Shown: piece by piece, positions 27,579-36,753 of the stretch
Layout: the number at the start of each line of letters is the position of its first letter
Position numbering within the stretch: the first letter of the stretch is position 1
Source: Duganella sp. Root336D2
GTDB lineage: Bacteria; Pseudomonadota; Gammaproteobacteria; Burkholderiales; Burkholderiaceae_D
Assembly (NCBI RefSeq): GCF_001425005.1
Contig: NZ_LMDB01000001.1
Location: forward strand, 2,393-66,392
DNA: 64,000 nucleotides
Direction of reading: 5' to 3'
The notes under the pieces: model-generated
Database searches by the model: none
What the model was told of the DNA's origin: nothing
What the model saw: the letters and a program-made list of their open reading frames with translations, nothing else
Translations under genes and position numbers: made by a program

Positions 27579-27584
27579 TATACT
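27579..27584 (+). promoter_or_regulatory. -10 hexamer ahead of the M36 peptidase gene
   Basis: TATACT lies 92 nt before the start codon, with only a weak -35 candidate (TAAATC) 17 nt upstream. The 5' leader would be about 85 nt. Confidence 0.35.
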
Positions 27585-27675
27585 CGGCCCTCACGCTGTT
27601 GAGTGCTAGGCCCGGCGGGGCTTGTTCTTCCATCCAAAAATTACATCTATAACCGCTTCAGGAGAGATTTACAAC

Positions 27676-29811
27676 ATGCGCTACACAACTCGTACCACGA
27701 TCGCTTCCATGGTCATGCTGGCATGCGCCGGCATGGCGCAAGCAGGCGAAAAAACCGTCGACAACCTGACCGTCTTCACCAATACCAAGGCCGCTTCCGC
27801 CGAGGGCGTGCTGAAGGTTAACGCCGCACGCTTCGGCCTGCCTGCGAACCTGAACAACCTGGTGCTGGTAGCGGTCAAGGAATCGCTGACCGGCAAGCAC
27901 TACTACTACCAGCAAATGCTGCGCGGCCTGCCAGTCGACCGCGCCCAGATCGTGGTTTCGATCGGCAAGAACGGCGACTTGCAAAAGATCTTCAATGAAA
28001 CCCGCCATATCTCGGCCAAGGTCGATGCGGACGCGGTGAACCAACTGTACAACAAGTCCCAGATCAGCGACGACGAAGCACTGGACAAAGGCTGGAAGAA
28101 CATGAAGGTCCAGCACAACCTGGTAAACGTACCTTCGGCCACCCTGGTGTGGGTACCGACCAAGGATGGCGTGCAACTGGCACGCAAGGTCAATATTGAA
28201 GCCGAGATGCCGACCGGCGGCTTCGTGCAGTACCTGAATGCCCATGACGGCAGCGTGATCGATTCTTACTCCACCTCATTGCCACGCACCAACAAGGGCG
28301 GCGAACGCAGCCTGGCAGCCCGCTCCGCAGCACCGGGCCAGGCGCTGGACCGCCACGCCGCGACCGAGGCCGCCAAGGCCAGTTCCAGCGTGAGCGCGCT
28401 GAAGGCGGGCAGTACTGCCACCGTGCTGGCAGCTTCCGGCATCAATGGCAGCGGTTATGCTTTCGATCCGGATCCGCGCACCACGCTGAACAACGATGCG
28501 CTGACCGATACCTCGGCTGCCTCCGCCTTTGACGCAGCCTACTCGAGCAAGACCCTGCGCGACCTGACCGTGACTTCCGGCGTCTACAAGCTGACCGGTC
28601 CGTACGTCAACATCAAGAACATCGAAGCGCCGGCTACCGCACCGAGCACCACCACCAATGGTGTGTGGACTGCCAAGCGCGGCAACAACGCCTTCGACGA
28701 CACCAACGTCTACTTCCACATCGACCAGAGCCAGCGCTACATGCAGTCGCTGGGCTTCAGCGGCAGCAAGGGCATCCTCGAGCGTTCGATGGATATCGAT
28801 ACCGACGGCGTGAACGGCGACGACAATTCGCACTTCAGCGGCACCGGCGCCACCGGCTACCTGGCCTTCGGCCATGGCTGCGTCAATGACAGCGAAGACG
28901 CCGACGTCATCCTGCACGAATACGGCCACGGCATCCAGGCCAGCATCAACTCCAGCTGGTCCGGCGGCGATACCGGCGCCATGGGCGAAGGCTTCGGCGA
29001 CTACTGGGCCGCATCGTACTCCTACAGCACCCCGAACGGCCAGGTCTACCACCCTGAGTGGGCCTTCAGCTGGGACGGCCACGGCTCCTGCTGGGCCGGC
29101 CGCATGCTGAACCGCACCGATGCCAAGTACAACAGCAGCAAGTCGTACAGCGCGCACAGCTCGGTGACCGAAAACGGCGTGACCTTCCAGTCCGACGAAC
29201 TGTGGTCGGCCCCGCTGTACTCGTCGATGGTGTCGCTGATCGCAGCAGGCAAGCCACGCGCCAACATCGACAAGATCATCCTGGAAGCGCACTTTGGCCT
29301 GGGTTCCAACATCAAGATGCCTGCCATGGCAACGGCAATCGTGAACGCGGCGAAGACCCTGTTCCCATCGGACCTGAGCTACGCCAACACCTTCCAGGCC
29401 AAGTTCGAAGCGCAGAACATCCTGAGCGGCGGCGCCTGCACCCCGGTGAACATGTCTGAAACGGAAAGCAATAACACCATCGCGAGCGCCAACCCGATCA
29501 GCGCATCGTGCACCACGGCCAGCGCCAACATGAGCACGAGCGCCGATGCCGACTACTTCGCCATCACCGTTCCTGCAGGCAAGACCCTGACTGCCACCAT
29601 GACCCCGAATGCCTCTTCGGACTACGACTTGAAGCTGTACAACAGCGCAGGTACCGAACTGGCGTCGAGCGTGAAAGGCACGGGGCAGGCCGATGTCGTA
29701 ACGCGCGCCAACACGGGCTCGACTGCTGTAACGTGGTATGCCAAGGTGTACTACTACTCTGGTGGCACTGGTTCGACCAGCGGCACCTACACCTTGAAAG
29801 CCTCCTGGTAA
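27676..29811 (+). CDS. Secreted M36/M4-type metallopeptidase with FTP propeptide and PPC domain
   Basis: 711 aa from the ATG at 27676 (AGGAGA site). Signal peptide (to about 23, GMAQAG). FTP propeptide (YYYQQMLRGLPVDRAQIVVSIG) and PepSY-like segment, then the gluzincin catalytic domain with HEYGH (His414, Glu415, His418). The third ligand is in GEGFGD (Glu438; ExxxD with Asp442), as in fungalysin M36. A C-terminal pre-peptidase domain follows (ESNNTIASANPISA… to TYTLKASW), normally removed after secretion. Bracketed by a strong terminator. Extracellular protein degradation is the likely role. Confidence 0.92.
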   Translation: MRYTTRTTIASMVMLACAGMAQAGEKTVDNLTVFTNTKAASAEGVLKVNAARFGLPANLNNLVLVAVKESLTGKHYYYQQMLRGLPVDRAQIVVSIGKNGDLQKIFNETRHISAKVDADAVNQLYNKSQISDDEALDKGWKNMKVQHNLVNVPSATLVWVPTKDGVQLARKVNIEAEMPTGGFVQYLNAHDGSVIDSYSTSLPRTNKGGERSLAARSAAPGQALDRHAATEAAKASSSVSALKAGSTATVLAASGINGSGYAFDPDPRTTLNNDALTDTSAASAFDAAYSSKTLRDLTVTSGVYKLTGPYVNIKNIEAPATAPSTTTNGVWTAKRGNNAFDDTNVYFHIDQSQRYMQSLGFSGSKGILERSMDIDTDGVNGDDNSHFSGTGATGYLAFGHGCVNDSEDADVILHEYGHGIQASINSSWSGGDTGAMGEGFGDYWAASYSYSTPNGQVYHPEWAFSWDGHGSCWAGRMLNRTDAKYNSSKSYSAHSSVTENGVTFQSDELWSAPLYSSMVSLIAAGKPRANIDKIILEAHFGLGSNIKMPAMATAIVNAAKTLFPSDLSYANTFQAKFEAQNILSGGACTPVNMSETESNNTIASANPISASCTTASANMSTSADADYFAITVPAGKTLTATMTPNASSDYDLKLYNSAGTELASSVKGTGQADVVTRANTGSTAVTWYAKVYYYSGGTGSTSGTYTLKASW

Positions 29812-29838
29812 TTTAAAGGGCGCACCCCCGCGCTATCG

Positions 29839-29872
29839 ACCGCCTCGCCCGTAAGGGGAGGCGGTTTTTTTT
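29839..29872 (+). terminator. Rho-independent terminator of the M36 peptidase gene
   Basis: ACCGCCTC pairs with GAGGCGGT, extended by CCC/GGG past a bulged G, and is followed by a run of eight Ts ending at 29872. It lies 27 nt past the stop. Confidence 0.92.
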
Positions 29873-29924
29873 CACGCGAATTCGCTTACAATTGGTATGC
29901 ACCGAGTCCGCCAAAAGACCATCC

Positions 29925-32177
29925 ATGCAAACTGACCTGGGCAAGTTCATCCTGGAAGAAGCTCCCGGCGGCATCATTGCCACCGATGGCCATGACGTCG
30001 TGCTGTTCTGGACCAAGGGCGCAACGGAGATTTATGGTTACAGCGCGGAAGAGGCGCGTGGCCAACGGCTGGCGGAACTGATCGGCATGCCGGGCCAGCC
30101 GGTGCGGCAGGAATTCGGCGCCGATTTCGAATACCTGCGGCGCCGCAAGGATGGCCAGGCCGTCTATGTCGGCGCTGCCTGCAAGGCGGTCTACACGGCC
30201 CAGGGCGCAATCGAATACGTCATCCACAGCCAGAACGACATCACCGACGCCAAGGCGCTGCGCGACGCACGCCAGGTCGAGTCGCGCTACCGCGGCCTGC
30301 TGGAGTCGATGCCCGATGCAATCGTGATGGCCAACTCCACCGGCCGCATTGTGCTGGTAAACAGCCAGGCCGAGCGCCTGTTCGGCTTCGAGCCGCGCGA
30401 ATTGCTGGGGAAACCAGTCGAAGTGTTGCTGCCTGATCGTTTCCGCGGCGGGCATGTCGCGCATCGGGCGCAATACTTTGTGCAACCGCGCACGCGCACC
30501 ATGGGCGCCGGGCTTGAGCTGTACGGCTTGCGCAAGGATGGCCTGGAGTTTCCCGTCGAGATCAGCCTCAGCGTGATCCAGATGGAAGACGGCGCCATCG
30601 TGATGAGCGCGATCCGGGACATTGGCGAGCGCAAGAAAGCCGAACAGAAATTCCGCGGCTTGCTGGAATCGGCGCCCGACCCGATGGTGATTGTCAACGC
30701 GCGCGGCGAAATCGTGCTGGTCAATACCCGCACCGAGCAACTGTTCGGCTACCAGCGCCAGGAGCTGCTTGGCAAGCCGATTGAAATCCTGATACCGGCT
30801 CGTTTTGCGGGGCGGCACCCGGCGGCGCGCGGCAGCTTCTTCGACAAGGCCCAGCCGCGCGCCATGGGTGCCGGCACCGACTTGTATGCGATGCGGCGCG
30901 ACGGCTCGGAATTCCCGGTGGAGATCAGCCTGAGTCCCTTGAAGACGGAAGACGAGCTGCTGGTCTCGAGTGCAATCCGCGACATCAGCGGCCGGCGCCA
31001 GATTGAGCACAAGCTGCTGGAGCAGAAGCTGGAACTGGAGCAGGCCAGCAGGGCCAAGGACCATTTCCTGGCCAGCATGTCGCATGAATTGCGCACGCCG
31101 CTGAACGCCATCCTCGGCTTCGGCCAGCTGCTGCATAACGAAAAACTGCCGCTGACGCAGCAGCAGCGTTATGCCTTTGCCGGCAATATCGTGCAGGCTG
31201 GCCAGCACCTGCTGCACCTGATCAATGAAACACTGGACCTGGCAAAGATCGAGGTCGGCGCCGTCACGCTGTCGCTCGAACCGGTGGCGCTGGACGACCT
31301 GCTGCACGAAGCCAGCAAGATGATCGAGGCCATGGCCGACGCGCGCCAGGTGACGGTCTACCTGTCCGAGCCACGTGGCATGTATGTCCGGGCCGATCGC
31401 ATCCGCCTGCGGCAGGTCGTGCTGAACCTGCTGACCAATGCGGTCAAGTACAACAGCAAGGGCGGCCACGTCTGGGTCGCCTGCGGCGAGGCGGATCCCG
31501 GCCGTACCTGGCTGGCCGTGCGCGACGACGGCCCCGGACTGAGCGGCGAACAGATATCCGGCCTGTTCCAGCCTTTCAACCGGCTTGGCCAGGAGGGCGG
31601 CTCGGAAGAGGGCAGCGGCATCGGACTTGTGCTCAGCAAGCGCCTGGCCGAGTTGATGAACGCGTCAATCAGCGTCGCCAGTTCGGTTGGGCAGGGCAGC
31701 ACCTTTACGGTTGAGTTGGCAGCCACCGCGCCGCAACAGCTGCCGCGTCAGGACGGCCAGGAAGACTTGCGGTTGCCGGCAGTTGCAGGTGGCCGCCATG
31801 GCAAGCCGCTACTGCTGTATGTGGAAGACAATCCTGCCAACCTCAAGCTGGTGGAGGAAATCGTCAAGCTTCACCTCGACCTCGAACTGCTGTCGGCAAC
31901 AGACGGCAATACCGGAGTCGCGCTGGCGTGCAAATACCTGCCCAATGTAATCTTGATGGATATGAACCTGCCGGGCATCAGCGGCCGCGAAGCCCAGCGA
32001 CGCTTGCGCCAGGACGTCACGACACGCGACATTCCAGTGGTTGCGCTCTCCGCCAACGCCATGCCGCTTGACGTGCAGGCAGCGCTGGAGGCAGGCTTCT
32101 TCCGTTACCTGACCAAACCCCTGAACATCAAGGACTTCCTGGAAGTGGTCGGGGAAGCCCTGGAACAGTCGCCCTAA
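29925..32177 (+). CDS. Hybrid sensor histidine kinase with three PAS domains and a receiver
   Basis: 750 aa from the ATG at 29925 (the frame opens at a TTG at 29892). Soluble, with no membrane helix. Three PAS domains: ILEEAPGGIIATDGHD, RGLLESMPDAIVMANSTGRIVLVN and RGLLESAPDPMVIVNARGEIVLVN; the last two are near-duplicates of each other. HisKA has His387 (SMSHELRTPL); an HATPase domain follows (LLTNAVKYNS, DDGPGLS, GSGIGLVLSKRL); the C-terminal receiver has Asp679 (ILMDMNLPG). It senses a cytoplasmic signal, possibly redox or small molecule. No cognate regulator is adjacent. Confidence 0.92.
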   Translation: MQTDLGKFILEEAPGGIIATDGHDVVLFWTKGATEIYGYSAEEARGQRLAELIGMPGQPVRQEFGADFEYLRRRKDGQAVYVGAACKAVYTAQGAIEYVIHSQNDITDAKALRDARQVESRYRGLLESMPDAIVMANSTGRIVLVNSQAERLFGFEPRELLGKPVEVLLPDRFRGGHVAHRAQYFVQPRTRTMGAGLELYGLRKDGLEFPVEISLSVIQMEDGAIVMSAIRDIGERKKAEQKFRGLLESAPDPMVIVNARGEIVLVNTRTEQLFGYQRQELLGKPIEILIPARFAGRHPAARGSFFDKAQPRAMGAGTDLYAMRRDGSEFPVEISLSPLKTEDELLVSSAIRDISGRRQIEHKLLEQKLELEQASRAKDHFLASMSHELRTPLNAILGFGQLLHNEKLPLTQQQRYAFAGNIVQAGQHLLHLINETLDLAKIEVGAVTLSLEPVALDDLLHEASKMIEAMADARQVTVYLSEPRGMYVRADRIRLRQVVLNLLTNAVKYNSKGGHVWVACGEADPGRTWLAVRDDGPGLSGEQISGLFQPFNRLGQEGGSEEGSGIGLVLSKRLAELMNASISVASSVGQGSTFTVELAATAPQQLPRQDGQEDLRLPAVAGGRHGKPLLLYVEDNPANLKLVEEIVKLHLDLELLSATDGNTGVALACKYLPNVILMDMNLPGISGREAQRRLRQDVTTRDIPVVALSANAMPLDVQAALEAGFFRYLTKPLNIKDFLEVVGEALEQSP

Positions 32178-32207
32178 CCATAGGTTTCACGTGTAACGAG
32201 GTCTGGA

Positions 32208-32660
32208 TTGAATATTAATATTGCAGTCTTGCTAGCGGCCGGCGCCTTGTCGGGAGAACCGAAAATGCTCGACGTTAAATTCACCGTCAAGGAGACGGCC
32301 GGCCGGCCCGTGCTGCACATTGCCCTGGCCAACCATTCGGCCCGGCCGGTAAAGGCCCTGCGCGCGCTGGCGACGGAAGAAGAGATGTTCGGCAAGCTGT
32401 TCGAAATACGCGATGCGGAAAGCGGGCAGCTCCTTGAATATCAAGGCATCATGGTCAAGCGCGGGCCGCTGACCGACGAAGATTATCTCGCCATGAAGGC
32501 GGGCGCGCGCCGCAGCAATGCAATCGACCTGGCGCCGGCCTACGGCTTCAAGCAAGGCCGCCATGCTTACACGATCAGTTATGCCGGGCATTACCTCATG
32601 GATGGAAAAGAAATACCGCTCACCGTTGGACCGGTACGCTTTGAGCATACCGGCAGGTGA
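32208..32660 (+). CDS. Stand-alone homologue of the M35 peptidase N-terminal domain
   Basis: 150 aa with a probable TTG start (GAGG upstream); an internal ATG at 32265 is the alternative. The body is a beta-sandwich that aligns with residues ~25-125 of the neighbouring M35 peptidase. Shared pattern in order: F-E-I/V-R-D, G-x-x-(V/L)-x-Y-x-G-(M/I)-x-V-K-R, T-x-x-D-Y, and G-x-Y-x-I-x-Y or its variant near the end (YTISYAGHYL vs YSIRYLTKSS). It has no HExxH motif. It is convergent with the peptidase gene, 15 bp apart. It may be an inhibitor, chaperone or decayed duplicate. Confidence 0.65.
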   Translation: MNINIAVLLAAGALSGEPKMLDVKFTVKETAGRPVLHIALANHSARPVKALRALATEEEMFGKLFEIRDAESGQLLEYQGIMVKRGPLTDEDYLAMKAGARRSNAIDLAPAYGFKQGRHAYTISYAGHYLMDGKEIPLTVGPVRFEHTGR

Positions 32661-32675
32661 GCGGCAAGGGGCGAC

Positions 32676-33740
32676 TTATTGCAGGGCAGGTGTGTTCTCG
32701 CCGAAATATTCGTGCGAGTCGGCGTTGTCAATGGCCTGGGTCGGATTGCTGATCGCCAGGCTGGCGGCCGCCGATTGGCCATAGGCATGGTCATCGGTGC
32801 CTGCGGTTACGTTGAAGTGGCTCATCTCATGCACCAGGGTGCCGCCCTTCGAGTCGGTACCGGTCATCGGCGCGCTCCAGAATGCCTTGCAGACGTAGAT
32901 CTTGTATGGCTGGTTCGGATATACGTAGGCGTAATACGATTGCTTGCAGCCGCAGTCGACAGTGACCGGCTTGTTGTCGAAGGCATCCTTGATGGCCGTG
33001 AAGTGCGACTTTACGGTCGAGTAGCGGCTCGAAGTGTAAGTGCCGAACCACTTGGTGTAGCGCTGGCCGGTCTTGTTGGCGCCCAGATAGCCGTTGGCGT
33101 CGTTGGCCATGTTCTTGGCGGCCGACACGGCGCTGGTGACGGTCGATTGCTGCGACGCGGTGCACTTGCTGAATGACAGGCTGCCAGCGAGCGCTTCCGG
33201 CGCGGCCGGTGCCTTGGCGACGCTGCCGCGCGGCAGGCTGCCTTCGATCGAAATGGCGAGCGCATCCGATTGCAGGGTATCGGACTGGCGCTTGTCTACC
33301 GCTTTGCCCATCGGGTCCATGCTGCTGAACAGCTTGGATGATTTGGTGAGGTAGCGGATGGAATAGTCGCCCGAGATGCTCATGTTATACAGGTGGGACA
33401 GTTCCACCGTCACCTTGTGCGACTTGCCCGGGTGGATCACATAGTAATCGGCAGGCGTCGGCGCAGCACGCTTGACGTGCATGCCCTCATACGGCACTTT
33501 GGCGCCGTCGCGGGTGACTTCAAACAGGGATTCCTCAATTTCGCCGAACGGGGTGTGCCACTTCAGGACATACTGCGGCACCGACGACGTGTTGGTCAGG
33601 GTCACCTGGACCATGACGTCATCGCTCGGGCCCAGAGCGCGTTTGTCCATGCTGATGCTGGCGGTCAGTCCGTCGGCCGCATAGGCGCCCAGGCTGAAGG
33701 AAGCTGCGAGTGCGAAAGCGCCAAGGTGTTTCAAGTTCAT
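32676..33740 (-). CDS. Secreted M35 (peptidyl-Lys/deuterolysin-type) metallopeptidase
   Basis: 354 aa from the ATG at 33740 (GGAGAG site); the frame upstream to 33878 is spurious. Signal peptide to about 22 (SLGAYAADG), an N-terminal beta-sandwich domain (about 25-125) and a C-terminal aspzincin catalytic domain. The zinc motif is HEMSH (304-308) and the third ligand lies in GTDDHAYG (Asp317), matching HExxH + GTxDxxYG. The family cleaves before lysine. An inverted repeat TGTCC-N6-GGACA is at 33872-33887 in its upstream region. Its N-domain is duplicated as a separate gene next door. Confidence 0.88.
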   Translation of the reverse strand: MNLKHLGAFALAASFSLGAYAADGLTASISMDKRALGPSDDVMVQVTLTNTSSVPQYVLKWHTPFGEIEESLFEVTRDGAKVPYEGMHVKRAAPTPADYYVIHPGKSHKVTVELSHLYNMSISGDYSIRYLTKSSKLFSSMDPMGKAVDKRQSDTLQSDALAISIEGSLPRGSVAKAPAAPEALAGSLSFSKCTASQQSTVTSAVSAAKNMANDANGYLGANKTGQRYTKWFGTYTSSRYSTVKSHFTAIKDAFDNKPVTVDCGCKQSYYAYVYPNQPYKIYVCKAFWSAPMTGTDSKGGTLVHEMSHFNVTAGTDDHAYGQSAAASLAISNPTQAIDNADSHEYFGENTPALQ

Positions 33741-33871
33741 TCGTCTCTCCGTCCGGTTGTGGTTGGGTGATCCAATCTTGCCGGGGAGGCTGCGCCAGTT
33801 CAATCGAAATCGCAAACTTGTCGTCATTTCAACAACGGATCCGTTACGCCTTGAACAAGGAGCGCCGGATT

Positions 33872-33887
33872 TGTCCAATCTCGGACA
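33872..33887. promoter_or_regulatory. Inverted repeat upstream of the M35 peptidase gene
   Basis: TGTCC and GGACA form perfect 5-bp arms with a 6-nt spacer. It lies between the rodA stop and the M35 start, about 130 nt from the ATG. Candidate operator only. Confidence 0.3.
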
Positions 33888-33899
33888 GTTGTAACGCGC

Positions 33900-34994
33900 T
33901 CAGGCCTCGCTTTGGCGCCGGATGGCCATCAGGATGCCGCAACCGATGCCCAGCGTTACCAGGGCCGTGCCGCCGTAGCTGAAAAAGGGCAGGGGCACGC
34001 CAACCACCGGCACCACGCCGCTCACCATGCCGATATTGATAAAGGCATAGGTGAAGAAAATCATGGTGATGGCGCCACCGAGCAGGCGGGAGAACGGGGT
34101 CACCGCAGCGGCCGAAATCTGCAGGCCGCGCCAGATCAGCAAGGAATACAGCAGCAGCAGCGCAATGCCGCCCAGCAGGCCGAATTCCTCAGCAAAGACC
34201 GAGAAAATGAAGTCGGTGGAGCGCTCCGGGATGAAGCCGAGATGACCCTGGGTGCCGTCCAGCCAGCCGCGGCCCGCCATGCCGCCGGAACCGATGGCGA
34301 TTTTAGCTTGTGTAATCTGGAAGCCCTTGCCCGCCGGGTCTGCGTCCGGATTGAGGAAGGTCAGCACCCGTTGGCGCTGGAAGTCGTGCAGCAGCTGCCA
34401 CACGATGGGCACTGCCGCCAGGGCGCAGCCAGCCAGTGCGGCGAGCGCCTTCCATGACAGGCCCGCCAGTACGATCACATAGAATCCCGCTGCCAGTACC
34501 AGCATCGCGGTACCGAAATCGGGCTGCTTGGCAATCAGGCCGACAGGAATGGCCAACAGCACGGCGGCCGCGACAAATACCTGCCAGCCTTTGGCGCCAT
34601 CGAAACGATGGAAGTACCACGCCAGCATCATCGGCATCGCGATCTTCATCATTTCCGAGGGCTGGAAATCGTGACCCAGGTTCAGCCAGCGCGTCGAACC
34701 TTTTTTCGTCACGCCGAACAGGAATACCGCCACCAGCAAGGCCACACCCAGCGAATACAGCGTGACCGCATGGCGCATCAGCATCGAGGGCGGGATGTTG
34801 GCCACGGTCCACATCAGGCCCAATGCCATCAGCACGTTACGCAATTGCAGTTCAAAGCGGCCGGGAAAATCGGCTGACGCGGAGTAGAGGGTGAGCAGGC
34901 CGGCTGCCAGCAGCAGGGCGAGGATGGCGGCCAAAGGCGCGTCAACAGCCAGCACCGGCCGCAGGCGGCGCCACAAAGGGGGACTGCCGCTCAT
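33900..34994 (-). CDS. rodA: Rod-shape-determining peptidoglycan glycosyltransferase RodA
   Basis: 364 aa, about ten membrane helices, SEDS family. Diagnostic parts are AKIAIGSGGMAGRGWLDGTQG, FAEEFGLLGG and the C-terminal VPLPFFSYGGTALVTLGIGCG. RodA polymerises lipid II for side-wall growth together with the class B enzyme PBP2 (MrdA), normally encoded just upstream. Here only a 37-residue PBP2-like fragment is upstream, overlapping the RodA start by ATGA. Confidence 0.94.
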   Translation of the reverse strand: MSGSPPLWRRLRPVLAVDAPLAAILALLLAAGLLTLYSASADFPGRFELQLRNVLMALGLMWTVANIPPSMLMRHAVTLYSLGVALLVAVFLFGVTKKGSTRWLNLGHDFQPSEMMKIAMPMMLAWYFHRFDGAKGWQVFVAAAVLLAIPVGLIAKQPDFGTAMLVLAAGFYVIVLAGLSWKALAALAGCALAAVPIVWQLLHDFQRQRVLTFLNPDADPAGKGFQITQAKIAIGSGGMAGRGWLDGTQGHLGFIPERSTDFIFSVFAEEFGLLGGIALLLLYSLLIWRGLQISAAAVTPFSRLLGGAITMIFFTYAFINIGMVSGVVPVVGVPLPFFSYGGTALVTLGIGCGILMAIRRQSEA

Positions 34995-35104
34995 TGGAAG
35001 GCCTGCAGCCAGATGACGCGGCCCGCCAGCACGGCAAAACCTGTAAGTGCGATCGCGCCAAGCATGGCAAGCCGGCGGCGGAACTGTTTTTCCTCATTTT
35101 TCAT
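34991..35104 (-). CDS. 37-aa PBP2 (MrdA)-like N-terminal fragment coupled to rodA
   Basis: The ATG at 35104 gives a charged N-terminus, one membrane helix (LAMLGAIALTGFAVLAGRVIWLQ) and a stop at 34991 that overlaps the rodA ATG. The sequence resembles the first 35-45 residues of PBP2, including the R-x-x-(W/Y)-L-Q stretch after the helix. No transpeptidase domain follows in any frame; the next gene is rodA. The ORF could be a remnant of mrdA or a real small membrane protein. A TATAAT hexamer lies just ahead of its start. Confidence 0.5.
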   Translation of the reverse strand: MKNEEKQFRRRLAMLGAIALTGFAVLAGRVIWLQAFQ

Positions 35105-35126
35105 GGCCGAAATTATAAGGCCAAGG

Positions 35127-36737
35127 CTAACGCTCCCGCACGTAGTTTCCAGGGGCTTCACATAACCACGGATAATCCGGATGGGCCTCCGGCGCCGGCT
35201 CGCGCCATTCGCCGCAGCGCCCATGCAGCCATGCGGTCCAGTCCTGCCACCACGAGCCTGGCGTGGGCGATTGCACAGCCAGCCAATCCTTGGCATCACG
35301 GCCCGCCACCAGGGGCGCCGACCAGTACTGCTGTTTGGCGCTGCCCCCCGGCGGGTTGATAATGCCGAGGATATGGCCGGAGGCGGTCAGCACATAATGC
35401 ACCGGCGCGCCCACCAGCGCGGCGCTGCGGTAGGTGCTGCGCCAGGGCGTGATGTGATCGGCCACCGCACCGACCGCATACAGGGGTTGGCGGATGCGGC
35501 CCAGGTCCAGCTTTTGGCCACGCATGTCGAGCGCATCGGCCTTGGCCAGGCGGTTGGCCAGGTACAGCTGCCGCAGGCAAAAGCTATGCGTGGCGCGCGG
35601 TTGCCGCGTGCCGTCCGAGTTCCAGGCCAAAGGCGCCAGCGCCGGTGCCGGTTCGCCAAGCAGATATTTGTGCACCACGTAGCGCCAGATCTGCGTGTTC
35701 GGGCGCAGCATGCGAAAGCTCCAGCCGATCTGCTGCGAATCAAGGAAGCCCTGGCGTGCCATCAGGCCGTCGAGCAGCGCTACGCTTTCGTCGCTAATGA
35801 AGCTGGCGATATCGCCAGGCTTGGAAAAATCGGTGAGCGTGGCCAGCAGGGTCCAGTGTGCGACCGGGATATCGCGCACGGCGCGGTGGCGCCGGTTCAG
35901 CCACGCCATGAGGGCCGACAGGGCGGTACCGCCAATGCAGTAGCCGACCGCGTGTACCTGCGGGGCGCCGGCGACAGTGCGCGCTGCCTCGATCGCCGCG
36001 AGGATGCCGTCGAACAGGTGGTCCTCGAAGCTCACCTCCTGCATATCGCCGCGCGGGTTCTTCCAGCTCAAGACAAAGACCTCGAATCCCTGCCCGACCA
36101 GGTGGCGCACCATGCTTTGCCGTTCGGTCAGGTCCAGGATGTAGTACTTGTTGATCCAGGGCGGAACCAAGAGCAGGGGCACCGATCGTACTTCGCGGCG
36201 CACAGGCGCGTACTGGATCAGCTCCATCATCTGGTTGCGCATCACAACGCGGCCCGGCGTCGCTGCCAGGTCGCGTCCAAGCTGGAACTGCGCCGGATCC
36301 ACCATGCGCAGATCGCCGGCCAGGAGGTCGCGCAGCCATTCTTCGAAACCGTGCTTGAGGCTCGCGCCGCCGCTGTCGAATGCGCGGCGCAGTACTTCTG
36401 GATTAGTCAGCGCAAAGTTACTCGGTGCAATCGCATTGCACCAGTGCCGCAGCCAGAATGCGGCACTGTGGGCTTCGCTCTCGGCGACGCCAGGCGTGTC
36501 GTACACCTGGCGTTCGAGCGTACGCGTGAAGCCGAGGTATTGCTGCATCAGTCCATGGAAGAAGGGATTGTCGCGCCAGGCCTCGTCGCTGAAGCGGTCG
36601 TCGCCCTCGGCTGCTTCAGCCAATGGCGCAGGCATGCCGCTGGCCCAGGTGACGCTGGCCAGTTCCTGCCACGCCCGGGCCATCTCCAAGGGATGCGCCA
36701 GCCATGCGGCGGCGACATTGGCAAATGGATTTGGCAT
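35127..36737 (-). CDS. phaC: Class I poly(3-hydroxyalkanoate) synthase
   Basis: 536 aa. Polymerises (R)-3-hydroxyacyl-CoA into PHA granules. The lipase-like box is GYCIGGT, with the catalytic Cys. VPPWINKYYILDL, SWKNPRGDM and the late SGHILGIINPPG (His of the triad) are all typical of PhaC. The N-terminal domain is of usual length. The gene is downstream of a universal stress protein gene (16-nt gap). phaA, phaB and phasin genes are not in the window, although a long FabG-like reductase lies at 57420. Confidence 0.93.
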   Translation of the reverse strand: MPNPFANVAAAWLAHPLEMARAWQELASVTWASGMPAPLAEAAEGDDRFSDEAWRDNPFFHGLMQQYLGFTRTLERQVYDTPGVAESEAHSAAFWLRHWCNAIAPSNFALTNPEVLRRAFDSGGASLKHGFEEWLRDLLAGDLRMVDPAQFQLGRDLAATPGRVVMRNQMMELIQYAPVRREVRSVPLLLVPPWINKYYILDLTERQSMVRHLVGQGFEVFVLSWKNPRGDMQEVSFEDHLFDGILAAIEAARTVAGAPQVHAVGYCIGGTALSALMAWLNRRHRAVRDIPVAHWTLLATLTDFSKPGDIASFISDESVALLDGLMARQGFLDSQQIGWSFRMLRPNTQIWRYVVHKYLLGEPAPALAPLAWNSDGTRQPRATHSFCLRQLYLANRLAKADALDMRGQKLDLGRIRQPLYAVGAVADHITPWRSTYRSAALVGAPVHYVLTASGHILGIINPPGGSAKQQYWSAPLVAGRDAKDWLAVQSPTPGSWWQDWTAWLHGRCGEWREPAPEAHPDYPWLCEAPGNYVRER

Positions 36738-36753
36738 GCAGGCCAGTATAGAC

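Noticed and set aside
27485..27675. Possible cyclic-di-GMP riboswitch in the M36 leader
   Set aside because: Neither the GEMM core nor its paired stems can be found by eye; only a plain -10 hexamer is visible.
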